DNA of 64,000 nt, from NCBI GenBank assembly GCA_047967505.1, contig CM106541.1; one strand, written 5' to 3'. Below the pieces are notes generated by a model. The model did not search any database and was not told the origin of the DNA. It was given only the letters and a program-made list of their open reading frames with translations. The stretch is from Dipteris shenzhenensis. Lineage: Eukaryota; Polypodiophyta; Polypodiopsida; Gleicheniales. Shown here in pieces: positions 21,296-31,563 of this stretch (positions within the stretch are counted from its first letter, which is position 1; each line of letters starts with the position of its first letter). The position numbers and the translations under genes were made by a program.

Positions 21296-22068
21296 ATTTG
21301 ATCCTCCTTGAGCCCTAGTTAGGTGCCACATCATCATCTTCTTCTTCACCTTCATCTTCCACCTTCCCTTCCAAAGTCGATTTTGGAAGTGCAAGTTCTC
21401 TTCAAACCTGCATTCTCAGCATCTCATCCTTCAGGAGAGTCTTCCCAAGGGCAGGGCGAACCTGCAGAACAAGCTACATGTCGTATCTCGCCATCTTCTG
21501 GGCGGCATTATCTCAGGAAGCCGCGACGATCTTTTTCCTGGTTCTCATTGTAGAGAGCCACATTGTCGATTTCCTCTCAGAGGGAGCTGGGCGACAGCAC
21601 GACCTCCCTGCTCATCAAGTTTGAGCTCTTTTGGAGCAGTATTCGAGCGGATTTCGACGAAAAACCAGTCTAAATATCCTCTACAATGCTGGGCGACGTG
21701 GCCGTTTTCTGCGCAATTCCTTCCTGAGGGAGAAGCTCTACCTATTTACCTTTCTCTTCATTACAAAAGCCCTCTGAATTCTAATCTTTGCATAACGATT
21801 TGGAGCAGATTTCTGAGTTGCCTCTTTGGCCATGAAAGCTTGACTATGCAAGTCTAAGTTTGACCTTGGACAGTCAAAGTTTGACTAATAGTTTGAACAA
21901 GATTTATTTTCAGTCTGCTATGCTCATTTTTCTAACATCTACTTGGTCATTTCTTGCTTAGACATCTTGCATTTCAAGATTGTTATTCTTTGAAAAGATT
22001 ACCTTTTATTGCTCATATTTCACCTGTAAGAGAGAAGACACTACCCAATACTTGGGTTAGAGCCTCTC

Positions 22069-22470
22069 ATGGCTTGCTTATGCAAAATATGTGAAAAGCC
22101 AAAACATAAAGCAATGTCTTGTTATGCTACAAAGGATGAAAATGCCAATCTGACTTCCTTGTTGAAGATTGCCAAAACAATGGTTGCCAAAAAGGAAGCA
22201 AATACAGAGATCTACACTCTCATGGCACTTTTATTTGACTCCAAGTACAAGAAAAAGATGAAGGTCAGACACCTAAGATATGCTTCTCTACACAACTATG
22301 GAGATGACAAGATAATTGTTCTCATGAAGGATATGACTTTCAGATCCACTTGTTCTATCATAGTACCATCTTATAAGGCACTAGACACTGCCCATGTGAT
22401 AAGACCTTGCCTTGACATGGATATTTTGCCTCCACAAGATGAGGCATCCCATGAAGATTATGCATTTTAA
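22069..22470 (+). CDS. 133-aa zinc-knuckle protein encoded by the nested element
   Basis: An intact ORF. Residues 6-19 read CKICEKPKHKAMSC, an exact C-x2-C-x4-H-x4-C retroviral-type zinc knuckle, so RNA or single-strand DNA binding is likely. A Lys-rich helical part follows (KIAKTMVAKKEANTEIYTLM, residues 33-52), then a basic stretch (YKKKMKVRHLRY) and an acidic C-terminus (LPPQDEASHEDYAF). No capsid domain is recognisable, so this is not an ordinary Gag. It is the only ORF above 100 codons in the element, intact while the host gypsy is decayed, which fits the element's youth. Whether it packages element RNA, or is a captured host or Gag fragment, is unknown. The upstream ATG-rich leader (21323-21553 ORF) is probably not coding. 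Confidence 0.6.
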   Translation: MACLCKICEKPKHKAMSCYATKDENANLTSLLKIAKTMVAKKEANTEIYTLMALLFDSKYKKKMKVRHLRYASLHNYGDDKIIVLMKDMTFRSTCSIIVPSYKALDTAHVIRPCLDMDILPPQDEASHEDYAF

Positions 22471-22845
22471 ATCATCTCTATGTATGCTCCAGATCTCTCT
22501 TTTTATGTCAAGGTACTCAGCCTGGATAGTCCTCCAAAATGAATGAAAATAAATTATTGTGTGTTGTGTGTTTTGTAAACACCTCTGGTCACCTTATGAT
22601 GTAGGCCATGTGTATGTTTTGTTCCATGGTACCTCCTACAGACATTGTGTGCATGTACATGTAGGGGAGATAACCATTGGAAGGTCTGTTTGTATCCCTT
22701 TCTGTTTACCTTACACCCAAGGAAACCCTTGCTAGCATGAGAACCTAGCCATAGATTTATCCTTGACCACCATGAGATGGCATGAGAAACTATGAGACTA
22801 GATGTATCCTTGACATAGCTTGAGGCATTCCCTTGAGGAGGGGTT

Positions 22846-23114
22846 TGTTGGGATATCTCAAGGTGTATGCCTCAGGCACACCTTATGTTTCTATGTGTGA
22901 GTGCTAGAGGCACAGTTAGGTGGTGGAAAAGCCACATAGGATGATTGAGTGAATCTAGGAGCAGATTGAGGAGATGATTGTGGAGCTTTGAGGTCATCAG
23001 TGATGTCAGTGACCATGTATGAGGTGCCTACTTAAGGACCTCTTTCTTCTTCATTCTATAAGCAAGTATTCTGATTTTGCGTCAACTCTACTCTTTCCTT
23101 TCAGCCTTCCAACA
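22846..23114 (+). repeat. 3' LTR of the nested element
   Basis: The 269-bp LTR is preceded by the purine tract GAGGAGGGG at 22835-22843 and followed by target duplication CTCCT. Confidence 0.95.
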
Positions 23115-24489
23115 CTCCTGGCACACGAGAGGAACCTCACGGTCTTCCTCCAAGAAGAAATCAAAAGACAACGTGCCACTGGCCACTCTGAGGAGTTAGG
23201 GTTGGAAGACCATGAGCAGCAGGAGTTCAGGATGCACAGGGAGGTGTCTGCATAATTAGCCACATATACACTTGCACCACGTACCATCGCCCAAACCCTG
23301 CAAATGCACTTCGATGCACTCCGTGCCCAAAACCATATTTTCCACCTACACCTCACTACTCCACTACCGCCTAACGCCGTCCAAACTATTCTCCATTGTA
23401 ATCCCGACCACTGCCGCCCCATCTTAGCCATGCCATATTTCTCTTTTGACCTTCAACCCACCTCGCTATCTCTTCTCCGCCCCTCCGATCTACAAATCCT
23501 ATCCGCCCATCCCATTCTTCTTAATTTTCAAGGCTGGTGCCATGTCATCACTGAGTCCCTTAATTATCTTGTGGATGGTGATGTGATGCAACTCGCAAAG
23601 CCTGAGGAACTCACGCCATGGGTTTGCACTCCTGAAAGTTTGCATGCATACATAACTTGGATGCAGACCTACGGCCGAGCCTCAGTAGTCCAAGCTCAAG
23701 GATACCTTGCGGCCTACCAGTCTACCACCTACCAACCCCTCGAAATAATAATACTCTTTAATCGGGTGCTACAAGCTCTCCAAGAGTCACTTGAGTCCTT
23801 GGTGAGCAATTTTGAAACAATTCATGTAGCATACCCTGAGGAAATAACCGAGGACGAGGAACAAAATGCAATCACCCTCTTTCATACCACCGCCCCTTGC
23901 ACATATTCCATTACCACCTCCACTAAATCCCGCCCAACCCACCCAACAAGCTGGCCAACCTCCTCTCCCTCAGACAACACTCCCCGAGTACTCGTCCAAT
24001 GCCTCCAACACCACCACCGCACAGCACGGACCCTCCCAATCCATCACCTCCAACGTTTTGGTCGACCTCCCTGATGAAGCCTTCAACATGCTACTCAAAG
24101 TAGCACATTTTGTGCAAAGAACCGACGCCACGACTCCTGCAGCCCCCCCAGAGACAGGGCCAATGCCACTTGCCGATGATGAAGCTTTGCCATCCCCGCC
24201 AAGGTCTCCTTCTGAAGATGTTCATTGGCATCCAGACTTGCAGTCCTTCCAAGAGTTACTACGGATAGTGCGCTAATGCACCATTGGAAGAAGCAGCTCA
24301 AGGGCTCCAACCTCCACCTCTAAGAAATTCTTGAGGTGCGCCCTCTCACACAGTTTATAGCGTAGTCATTCAACAACTGGCACCACGCGCATCCCAAGTG
24401 CACAAGAGGAGGATACAACCTCGGCCCCGACGCCCCCGTCCCCGCGACCGATGAAGATGCCGATCTATAGTCAAATTGTTGGCTCTCAT

Positions 24490-25062
24490 TTTTGAAGCTG
24501 GAGAAATTTTGGTGCTACTACTACAGCGTGCCCATCGATCATCGAGTACACCCACTCTACATGCCCATGGAACGACGTTCGACTTGGGCTGCCTTTCGAG
24601 CTCTCCAGCAACAGGACCCCAATGTGTTGTACAATTTTCCTAAGTACAACTTTCCAAAAGAAATGACACAGGAGGGTTTTTGCTTTTGCCTCTAGTCATT
24701 CAATGACACCTATAACTCCATGCCAGATCTACCTGTCATCGCCGCCGTCCATTTTAATCGCCTCATTCTCTTACTCCTCTACGATCTTCTCGACCATAGC
24801 TACCCCATCAACGACCGCATTCATAATCTGACCAACCAGATTGTCTTCAACCCCGACGTTGGTCCAACTCAGTTCCAGGACCTATGCGTTCGCAATATCC
24901 ATGGGCATCACCTCTGCACTTATGAGGATATGCATGCCACCCATTTTTGGAAGTACTGCTCGTACCTCACTCGCCTCACATCAAGGCAATTGGTACGCCA
25001 TCCTCCAATCAGTCCTCTCCACCAACCTCCTCCAGTGTTGCTGACCCGAGGACGGATCCACA
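24490..25062 (+). pseudogene. Gypsy extra ORF (ORF3c), unknown function
   Basis: The frame reads KFWCYYYSVPIDHRVHPLYM (24500), FRALQQQDPNVLYNFPKYNF, one stop at about 24694, then 24720-25060 with LILLLLYDLLDHSYPI, IVFNPDVGPTQFQDLCVRNI and THFWKYCSYLTRLTSRQ. It is rich in aromatic residues, like a globular domain, but matches nothing I know. It ends at the purine tract before the 3' LTR. It may be the C-terminal part of the same protein as ORF3b. Confidence 0.5.
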
Positions 25063-25064
25063 AC

Positions 25065-25075
25065 AGGAAAGGGGA
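25065..25075 (+). promoter_or_regulatory. Polypurine tract of the gypsy element
   Basis: AGGAAAGGGGA lies two bases before the 3' LTR start. It is the expected plus-strand primer position. Confidence 0.8.
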
Positions 25076-25077
25076 CA

Positions 25078-26299
25078 TGTTAACATCCACAGAGTACAGC
25101 CACCAAATGCAGGGTAGGAGTAAAGGTGACCAAGCCGAATGATCTACTCCAACAAAACAAGCTCAAGGGAGTTTGATACCAAAATACACCAAGGTCAATG
25201 ATTACAAGCAATGTGCACACGGAAGGAGTATAGCTCAAAGTCAGGAAGTTTGATCCTTAAATACCCAAAGTCCGCTCCAAAGTCCAAAGATTCAAAGATT
25301 CCAGGCAACGTGCACAGGCTGTATGTTCCAGCTGCGCCCGCCCGGAACAAGGAGGTGCATACCAAGAACAAGGAGATGCACACTTTTGGCCATGAAGAGT
25401 GCATGCGCCTTGCAGTGTTTAGCTCCACATCCACAGAAAATAGCAACGCCAATAAAAATAGCCATGAAAGGAGTACAGCTCAAACTCAGGGAGTTTGTTC
25501 TTCAAATATTACGAAGAAAAGGCTTCCCAACAGCATTGAGTGTTACCATTGAGCATTCAAGGTTACCATTGAGTGTCTCGCGAAAGCTGAATCTCGTCAC
25601 TCCAAGTTTTGAGCCTAGTTTACGAGATTCGAATCCCAAATAGGTGAAGGTGTGAGGGTGCTCAGGGAGTTTGAGCCCCAAATCACCTGAGCCTAGGAGT
25701 GGCGAGGCTAACACAAGCACTATTTAGGAACCGGTTAGGACTACCTTTAAATTCCAGGTTTGTCCCAAGTGCTTTAATATGGTTAACACAAGCGCTATTT
25801 CCGCTAGTAGGGAGAGTCGATAAGAATAGCAATATGCCTTGGCACCCTACGAGCCCAAGAGCTTATGGTTGTAAAGTGAGGGAGAGTGCTAAAAAGGAAA
25901 AGGGTTCTCTCTTCAAAAGGTGACTTGTATAAAAGGCCAAATGGTTGACTTTGGTCTTCATTATTGTTTGCACAAGTTTGAATACAAGTTCCCTCTTCTC
26001 TTCCAAGAGAGTGTTTTGGGTGTTCTCTTGTTTCCATTGTAGTGTCTTTGTGGTTGTCACTCTATCCCCCTTCACTCCCTTCTCCTTCTTCCCTTCCTCC
26101 TCCTCCCTTCTCCCTCCTTCTCCCTCTCCCCTCCCCTCTTCCTCTTCCCTCTTCATCGCGTGAAACCACATTGCAACTACTCGCTTGTGGATGGCTCGTG
26201 CTATGCATTGCTCCCACAAGGAGTAGCTAGGAGTGGAGACTCCATCGGCATATCTTCAACTACCCCACGACACGTGAGTCACCACTGAGACCCACTACA
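25078..26299 (+). repeat. 3' LTR of the gypsy element, with a 0.2-kb extra block
   Basis: The 1222-bp LTR is homologous to 6998-8027. At about 25700-25909 it contains a block missing from the 5' LTR, ending just upstream of the TATAAAA at 25928-25934. Inside the block, CTAACACAAGCACTATTT and GTTAACACAAGCGCTATTT form a direct repeat. The LTR ends CTACA and is followed by the duplication GTTCT. Confidence 0.95.
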
Positions 26300-26304
26300 G
26301 TTCT

Positions 26305-26688
26305 CTTGCGAGACGCCTCTAGGTACCCATGCACGTTACAAGCTTGTTGGCCCCTAATCAGCAGAGGAGTGGTGTGCTATGCCATATGGCTAACTAGAAA
26401 ATAAATTATCTTTTGGGAGAATCCATGGATGGGTGCTAGGGAGGATAAAAATGTTGTTAAATGTAGTCTTGTAGATGTGGCTAAGTTGGTGGAGGTGTCT
26501 CACTCTCTAGAACGTCAATGTCATATGGAGTTAGCTAGGTTCTTGACTTAGACTTATGTCAGGTTCTGCCTTATTATCTTAGTGTAGGCATAGGGATTTG
26601 CCCACTTTTTGGCCAGCTTTTGTATCTGGGTTTTTCTTGGGTTGTTCCTCCCTGATAATAATAATTGGCATATGTATTTTTTAAAAAA
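26305..26688 (+). pseudogene. LINE ORF2 end and 3' tail (plus copy)
   Basis: Sequence after the gypsy target duplication aligns with the minus LINE at about 32640-32301: GGAGTGGTGTGCTATGC, TATGGC.GACTAG and a shared CTTGGG block. The 3' end is TATTTTTT followed by six A at 26683-26688, the LINE's A tail. It is the downstream half of the copy at 6645-6997. Confidence 0.8.
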
Positions 26689-26762
26689 GGTGCTACCATC
26701 CTAGTTGGCCCAATAGGAGGGACAACTTTGGATTTAAAAAATAAATAAAAGTGGGTGGGGAA

Positions 26763-27483
26763 TGTAAGAAAATAATACAACGTCTGTGCTCAACACATAA
26801 CAGGATCTCGTACGCAAGAGAGAAAACAAGATAGTATGGAGAATCAAAAATTTGATTACTGTAGAACTGATACAATAGATGGCGCTGCCTCCCAACCATG
26901 CGCTCCTGTGAAAGAAGCTTCGATGGCGTGCTGGAAACAGTAGAAGACGGAGGCTGGATGCTAAGGAATCAGGGTTGCTATAGCCAGTGATGAAATGGGC
27001 TTCACGGGCTTGCTCTTATATAGCCACCAGTCGCGGTTAGGCTCAATTGGGTGGCCGATCCAGTTTGCCCAAAACGATCGACTGGGGGTCGGTAGGCCAC
27101 CGACCATACGATAGAACCGGTGCGCAAAACAGAGCAACTGACCTACGGTTACCGTTCGGCCCAGAGCCATCCGGGATCATCTGAGGCTCCAAACAGGCCC
27201 TGCAACCCAAGAGTGGGCTGCCCTGGGAAATGCTCTGTCTACCCTCAGTGCGGTCAGTCAAGGGATGCCTTTTCACACTTGCATGTAGCCTAGTTGGCGG
27301 TGTGCCAACTCTATCTGAAGCCGTCCAGCCATTAGAGGCCACACATGGCCCCCATCTGGTGTCCAAACCAGGATGTACCAGATAACGAGCTAGTCAAATG
27401 CCTTCTCCTCATATGGGGGGCTTATAAGTAGAGTTAGATGGTTCTTACGTAGTTACAAGAGAGTGGAGCATTGATATCTAACA
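26763..27483 (-). repeat. 3' LTR of the copia element
   Basis: The 721-bp LTR starts TGTAAGAAAATAATAC and ends ATATCTAACA on the plus strand. It lacks two small blocks present in the other LTR (around ATAGTCGGTTAGG and CCCGAAAT). Confidence 0.95.
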
Positions 27484-27513
27484 CCCCCCGTCAATGTCCA
27501 CCTGCAAGTTTAC

Positions 27514-28927
27514 TTACTTTTTCGGCCCAATGCCAAGTCGATGAAGATGCCTCTCCAGCAAGTCTCTTCCAAGAGCCTTCGTGAAGATGTCTGCAGGATT
27601 CTCTGTAGTCGGATAGTACTCCAAGTCAACCTCTCCATCCATGATGAGCTCGCATACAAAGTGATATTGAATCTCAATGTGTTTTGTGTGAGCGTGGAAC
27701 ACCGGGTTCTTTGCAATTGCCATGCAACTCTGATTGTCACATGATAACTGCGTAGGCTTGTTCTGCACTGCACCCATGTCCCCCAAAATCCTCCTCAACC
27801 ACACTGCCTCGCAAGAAGCAAAGCATGCAGATTTGTACTCGGCCTCGGTAGAAGAAAGAGCAACAGTGGGTTGCTTCTTGCTGACCCATGACACAACTTC
27901 AGATCCAAGTGAGAAACAGTACCCTGTCACTGATCTCCTGTTGTCCACATCTCCTGCCCAATCCGAGTCACAAAATCCGGTCAAGATGTTGCCCTTGGTA
28001 TAGATGATGCCATAATCAAGTATGCCTTTGATGTATTTCAGCACCCGCATCCCTGCCCTCCAATGGTTCTCTCGGGGCTTATTGGAAAACCTACTTAGTA
28101 CACTAGTCGCAAAACTGATGTCCGACCGTGTGTTGCACAGGTAAATGAAGTTGCCCACAAGCCTTCTGTACTTCGCTTCATCCTTCAATGGTGATGAATC
28201 CTCGTTTGAGAGCTTCGCGTCAACCTCCATAGGGGTACCAACTGTCTTGCACTCAGCCATGCCAAATGCCTTCAGTATCTTTCCAGCATACTTCAGCTGT
28301 GAAATGAAGATCTGTTTAAACTTCAATCCCCAAACAAAAATGCAGCAGTCCAAGGTCTGTCATTTCAAACTCTCTTCCTAGCAAATGCTTCGTCTGCGAG
28401 ATCTTCTCTTCATGGTTTCCTGTTATGACAAGGTCGTCCACATAAAGGACCAGGATCATACTCCTGCCTCCTTCTCTGAAGATATACAAATTTGCATCAG
28501 ATGGGCTCCTCCTGAACCCGTTTTGCAGAAAGTAGGCATCAATTCGCTGGTACCATGCTCGTGGGGCCTGTTTTAGCCTGTAAAGTGCCCTCTTCAGTTT
28601 GCAGACTTTACCTTCTGAACCAGGGATCTCAAAACCTGGTGGTTGTTCCACGTATACATCCTCCTTGAGATCTCCATTCAGAAAGGCGGATTTCACATCC
28701 ATCTGAAACACGGGCCAACTTCCCTGGACAGCTAAAGCCAAAACACTGTGAATTGTGGTTAGTCGAGCTGTGGGAGCAAAAGTATCTTGATAATCAAAAC
28801 CATGTACCTGTGCAAATCCTTTTGCCACGAGCCGAGCCTTGTACTTATCCAACGTGCCGTCGGACTTGTACTTGGTCTTGTACACCCACTTGGTTCCGAT
28901 TACCTTGCGTTTTGGTGGTCGATCCAC
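27514..28927 (-). pseudogene. copia reverse transcriptase and RNase H
   Basis: Frame 28927-28316 has NGTKWVYK-like VIGTKWVYKTKYKSDGTLDK, RLVAKGFAQVHGFDYQDTFA, QMDVKSAFLNGDLKEDVYVE and the catalytic LYVDDLVITG (about 28450). A frameshift near 28330 leads to 28353-27514: RRLVGNFIYLCNTRSDISFA, GFCDSDWAGDVDNRRSVTGY, ALSSTEAEYKSACFASCEAV and NPADIFTKALGRDLLERHL. The RT active site is intact. One frameshift is the main lesion. Confidence 0.95.
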
Positions 28928-29163
28928 AAGGTCTTAAGTGTTGTTCTTCATTATGGAGCCATACTCCGACTGCATAGCCTCCATCCACCTATCATCGCCC
29001 TGTGCCTCTTCAAGACACTTGGGTTCATCAGCATGGATCACTTCTGTCATCAAAGCATAGTTGACCAAGTATTCCTATGCCCTTCTTTGCTCCTCTAATC
29101 TCTTGGACCGGCGATGTTCGGATGGTTCCTCCTCAATGGCTGGAGGTTCTCTGCGTCCAAAAG

Positions 29164-29722
29164 CTACTTTACCCACTTCGGGAATGGCCGTTGCCATTGT
29201 GGTTCTGCAGGCTCTTCTTCATCTTCTTTGTCTTGAATCCTCCCAAACACCGTTGGGGGAGTTCGGTCTGCTGTTGGTGGCGGTATTGGATGGATATCCT
29301 GGTCCTGGTTGTCTAGGAAGGAAGCATCCTCCTCCAATTGATGCGGCTGTTCTAAGAAGACCACATCGCGACTTACAATTACCTTCTTGGTAACAGGGTT
29401 ATAGAGATGGTAACCCTTTGCCTCTTCACTGTAGCCCAAGAAAATACACTTCCGGCTCTTCGGTTCCCATTTGGTCCTGGTAGCATCAGGGACATGCACA
29501 AAACAGTCACATCCAAAAACTTTGAAATGTGCAACTGAAGGTTTCTTACAAGAAAAGGCTTGCGGTGGAGTCATCCCATTCACAGCCTTCGTGTAGCTAC
29601 GATTCAGGACGTAAATTGCAGTGTTACAAGCTTCAGCCCAGAAAGTCTTTGGCAAATCTTTCCCTTTCATTATACTCCGGCCCATTTCGCAGATGATGCA
29701 CATCTTGCGTTCTGCTACTCCA
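29164..29722 (-). pseudogene. copia integrase C-terminal part
   Basis: Starts NGVAERKMCIICEMGRSIM (about 29722), then FWAEACNTAIYVLNRSYTKA, FGCDCFVHVPDATRTKWEPK and KCIFLGYSEEAKGYHLYNP, all standard for copia integrase and the GKGY module. The frame ends at 29164 (WVK stop), followed by a frameshifted linker to RT. Confidence 0.9.
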
Positions 29723-29724
29723 TT

Positions 29725-30684
29725 TTACTGTGATGTATGTGGCAGGGGTTTCTGCCTCTTGATTTCGTGACTTTTGCAGTAACTTTCGAATTCAGTCGAT
29801 GTGAACTCTCCACCTCTGTCTGATCTCAACTTCTTCACCTTCCTCCTCGATTCTTTCTCGACCATTACATGCCATTTCTTGAACCTACTGAAAGCCTCGT
29901 CTTTCATCTTCAGGAAGTATATCCATATCCTTCTACTGTAGTTGTCAATCAGCGTCATGAAGTAGTAGGAACCACCCAAAGCTTCTGTCTCCATCTTTCC
30001 GTAGAGGTCCGTGTGAACGAGCTCTAGAGGAGCCTTTGCCCTACTGGCCTCTTTAGGAAAGGGCTGCCGATGCTGCTTGCCCATCATGCAAGCTTCACAT
30101 ACATCGGGCAGATCTGAAATTTCTGGTAGGTCTGCAATCATTCCACTCTTATGCATCTCCTTCAAAGAACTAAGGTTTAGATGACCAAACCTCTCATGCC
30201 ACAGCTTAGTGTTCTTCACATCTGCTCGAGCACTGAAAGCTGAGAGTTCGTAAATGTTATTGCGCCGTGTACCTTTACCAACGACCTTTTCTTGAAGATC
30301 CAGGATCTGTGCACCATTCTTATCGAATTGAACTTTGAGGTCCCGATCTGTGATCGCAGAAATGGACAAGAAGTTCCTCTTGATATCTGACACACAAAGA
30401 ACATCGGACAACTGTTTTACAACTCCATCTGACTTGAGAGCAATCGTACCTTTTCCTTTTGCTGGACATTTTGCATCATTGCCGACTGCTACCATGATGT
30501 CATTCCCTACCGGCTGTAGAAAGGTATACCAATCCTTCCGACTGGTCATGTGGCACGATGCACCACTGTCAATGATCCAAGGTTCATCCGCAGGTACATG
30601 AACTGCCTCCGTGAAAATCTCCTCAATTGCGACAAACAACTCTTCTGGTACTGCCTGCGCGCAATTGCTGGACTCTTTCTTCAC
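29725..30684 (-). pseudogene. copia protease and integrase core
   Basis: An uninterrupted 319-codon frame. The protease motif is PWIIDSGASCHMTS (about 30570-30530), with the catalytic Asp intact. The integrase zinc region reads LWHERFGHLNLSSLKEM and CEACMMGKQHRQPFP. The DDE core includes LELVHTDLYGKMETEALGGS and KLRSDRGGEFTSTEF. The frame ends at a stop after PHTSQ, where related elements continue NGVAER, as the next codons here do. A single stop therefore separates it from the next block. Confidence 0.9.
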
Positions 30685-30689
30685 TCTGT

Positions 30690-31492
30690 TCTTCTCATCT
30701 GCAATCTTCTTGCGGCACTCATTCTGCTTGTGCCTTGCCTTGTTGCAATAGAAGCACTTGATCTTCTTCTTTCTCTTTTTATCATCAGAAGAAGATGGGT
30801 TACCAGAGTCCTTACCCTTACCTTTCTTTGATCCGGTCCAAAAAGTCGAATCTTCTCCAGTCCTCGTCTTTTAACGCATCTCCTCCTCCAGAAGCATCGC
30901 ACTGAAATCCTCAAAGTTGAGGGGCGGATTTCTGTTCTGCGTATTCAGCGCCGTAACAAGACCATCGTACTTTGGTGGGAGAATCCGTATGCACCTTCGT
31001 GCTAGATTCTCGCTAGTGATGGTGATGCCAATCGCAGTCATCTGATCATGCAGATTCTTTACCCTGGTGATGAACTTCTCTGCTGCTTCAGACTCGAACA
31101 ACTTCTCGTTCGCGAGTTGAGTCTCCAGATTCTGAATCCGCGTCTGATTCGTGGTCTCGTATTGATTTTTCAAGACCGTCCATGCCTCCTCCACTGTGGT
31201 GACATGTTGAATTAACGCCATGACGGAATCACTAACACTGCAGACAATAGAACACAACGCATCTATATTTCTTCTTGTCCACGCGAGAATCTCATCCGCA
31301 GTTGGTACTATCTGTTGTCCTGCATTGGCTCGATCCGGTCTCGCAACCGGCCTCCACCCCAGTAGCAGTGTCCCAAAGCTCGTATGCACTTAGGATGGTC
31401 TTCATCTTGAACTTCCAGAGTGGATAGTTGGAGCCATCCAACTTTCCGCTTTCGCCGAACGGTGGGATTCGCAGTCTTGCAGGCTGGGCCAT
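30690..31492 (-). pseudogene. copia gag
   Basis: Start ATG at 31492 (MAQPARLRIPPFGESGKLDG, then NYPLWKFKMKTIL, the usual copia Gag N-terminus). A frameshift near 31310 moves into the frame at 31389-30871: VTTVEEAWTVLKNQYETTNQ, then IRILPPKYDGLVTALNTQ. A stop at 30871 precedes the zinc knuckle CFYCNKARHKQNEC (C-x2-C-x4-H-x4-C, about 30760-30719). It would form the virus-like particle and bind RNA. One frameshift and one stop disable it. Confidence 0.9.
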
Positions 31493-31563
31493 CTCTCACA
31501 ATCTGCTCACAAACAGAAAACACACTACCAAATCTTCTTGCTAGAGTCCAAGCTCTGATACCA

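Larger units (their letters stand above)
20994..23114 (+). mobile_element. Young non-autonomous LTR retrotransposon (TRIM/TR-GAG-like), 2121 bp
   Basis: The element has LTRs of 289 bp (20994-21282) and 269 bp (22846-23114) that start TGTTGGGATATC and end CCAACA. It is flanked by a perfect 5-bp duplication CTCCT (20989-20993, 23115-23119). A TGGTATCAGAGCC primer site follows the 5' LTR and a purine tract GAGGAGGGG precedes the 3' LTR. By eye the LTRs differ by one substitution (GTGTCAAC against GCGTCAAC) and a 20-bp tandem copy present only in the 5' LTR, so insertion was recent. The 1.56-kb interior has no protease, RT or integrase, only a 133-codon zinc-knuckle ORF. It must have moved with enzymes from another copia-type element. 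Confidence 0.95.
20330..24276 (+). pseudogene. Gypsy extra ORF (ORF3b) with coiled coil, split by the nested element
   Basis: A long helical, heptad-like stretch (20600-20993) includes QALQLSSNLIQAQLSAHES and VKELELTLTKVKDDLATSE. It is cut at codons for SLQDLL by the nested element (20994-23114) and resumes as AHERNLTVFLQEEIKRQRAT. With the insertion and one CTCCT removed the frame reads straight through. After a stop at about 23255, an uninterrupted 256-codon frame (23304-24074) follows with LRAQNHIFHLHLTTPLP, YFSFDLQPTSLSLLRPSDL and FQGWCHVITESLNYLVDGDV. A frameshift leads to 23866-24276, which is Pro/Thr-rich and ends DLPDEAFNMLLKVAHFVQRT. I do not recognise the family. Confidence 0.6.
6998..26299 (+). 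mobile_element. Large Ty3/gypsy (Athila/Tat-like) LTR retrotransposon with target duplication
   Basis: This 19.3-kb element (17.2 kb without the nested insertion) has LTRs that start TGTTAACATCC and end in CA. It is flanked by a perfect 5-bp duplication GTTCT (6993-6997 and 26300-26304). The primer site resembles the tRNA-Asp type used by Athila/Tat elements, and a purine tract precedes the 3' LTR. Order: 5' LTR, GA microsatellite, 26-bp array, gag, protease, RT, RNase H, integrase, second protease-like domain, 26-bp array with TATA box, extra ORFs, 3' LTR. No chromodomain was seen. The reading frames carry many stops and frameshifts, so this copy is inactive. It sits in a LINE, and the homologous LINE at 32640 (minus strand) shows the empty site reading through AATTGGTTCT. 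Confidence 0.95.

Noticed and set aside
19056-25062. Envelope-like protein encoded by ORF3
   Set aside because: The position fits, but no signal peptide, membrane anchor or furin-like site is visible, so I left the function unassigned.
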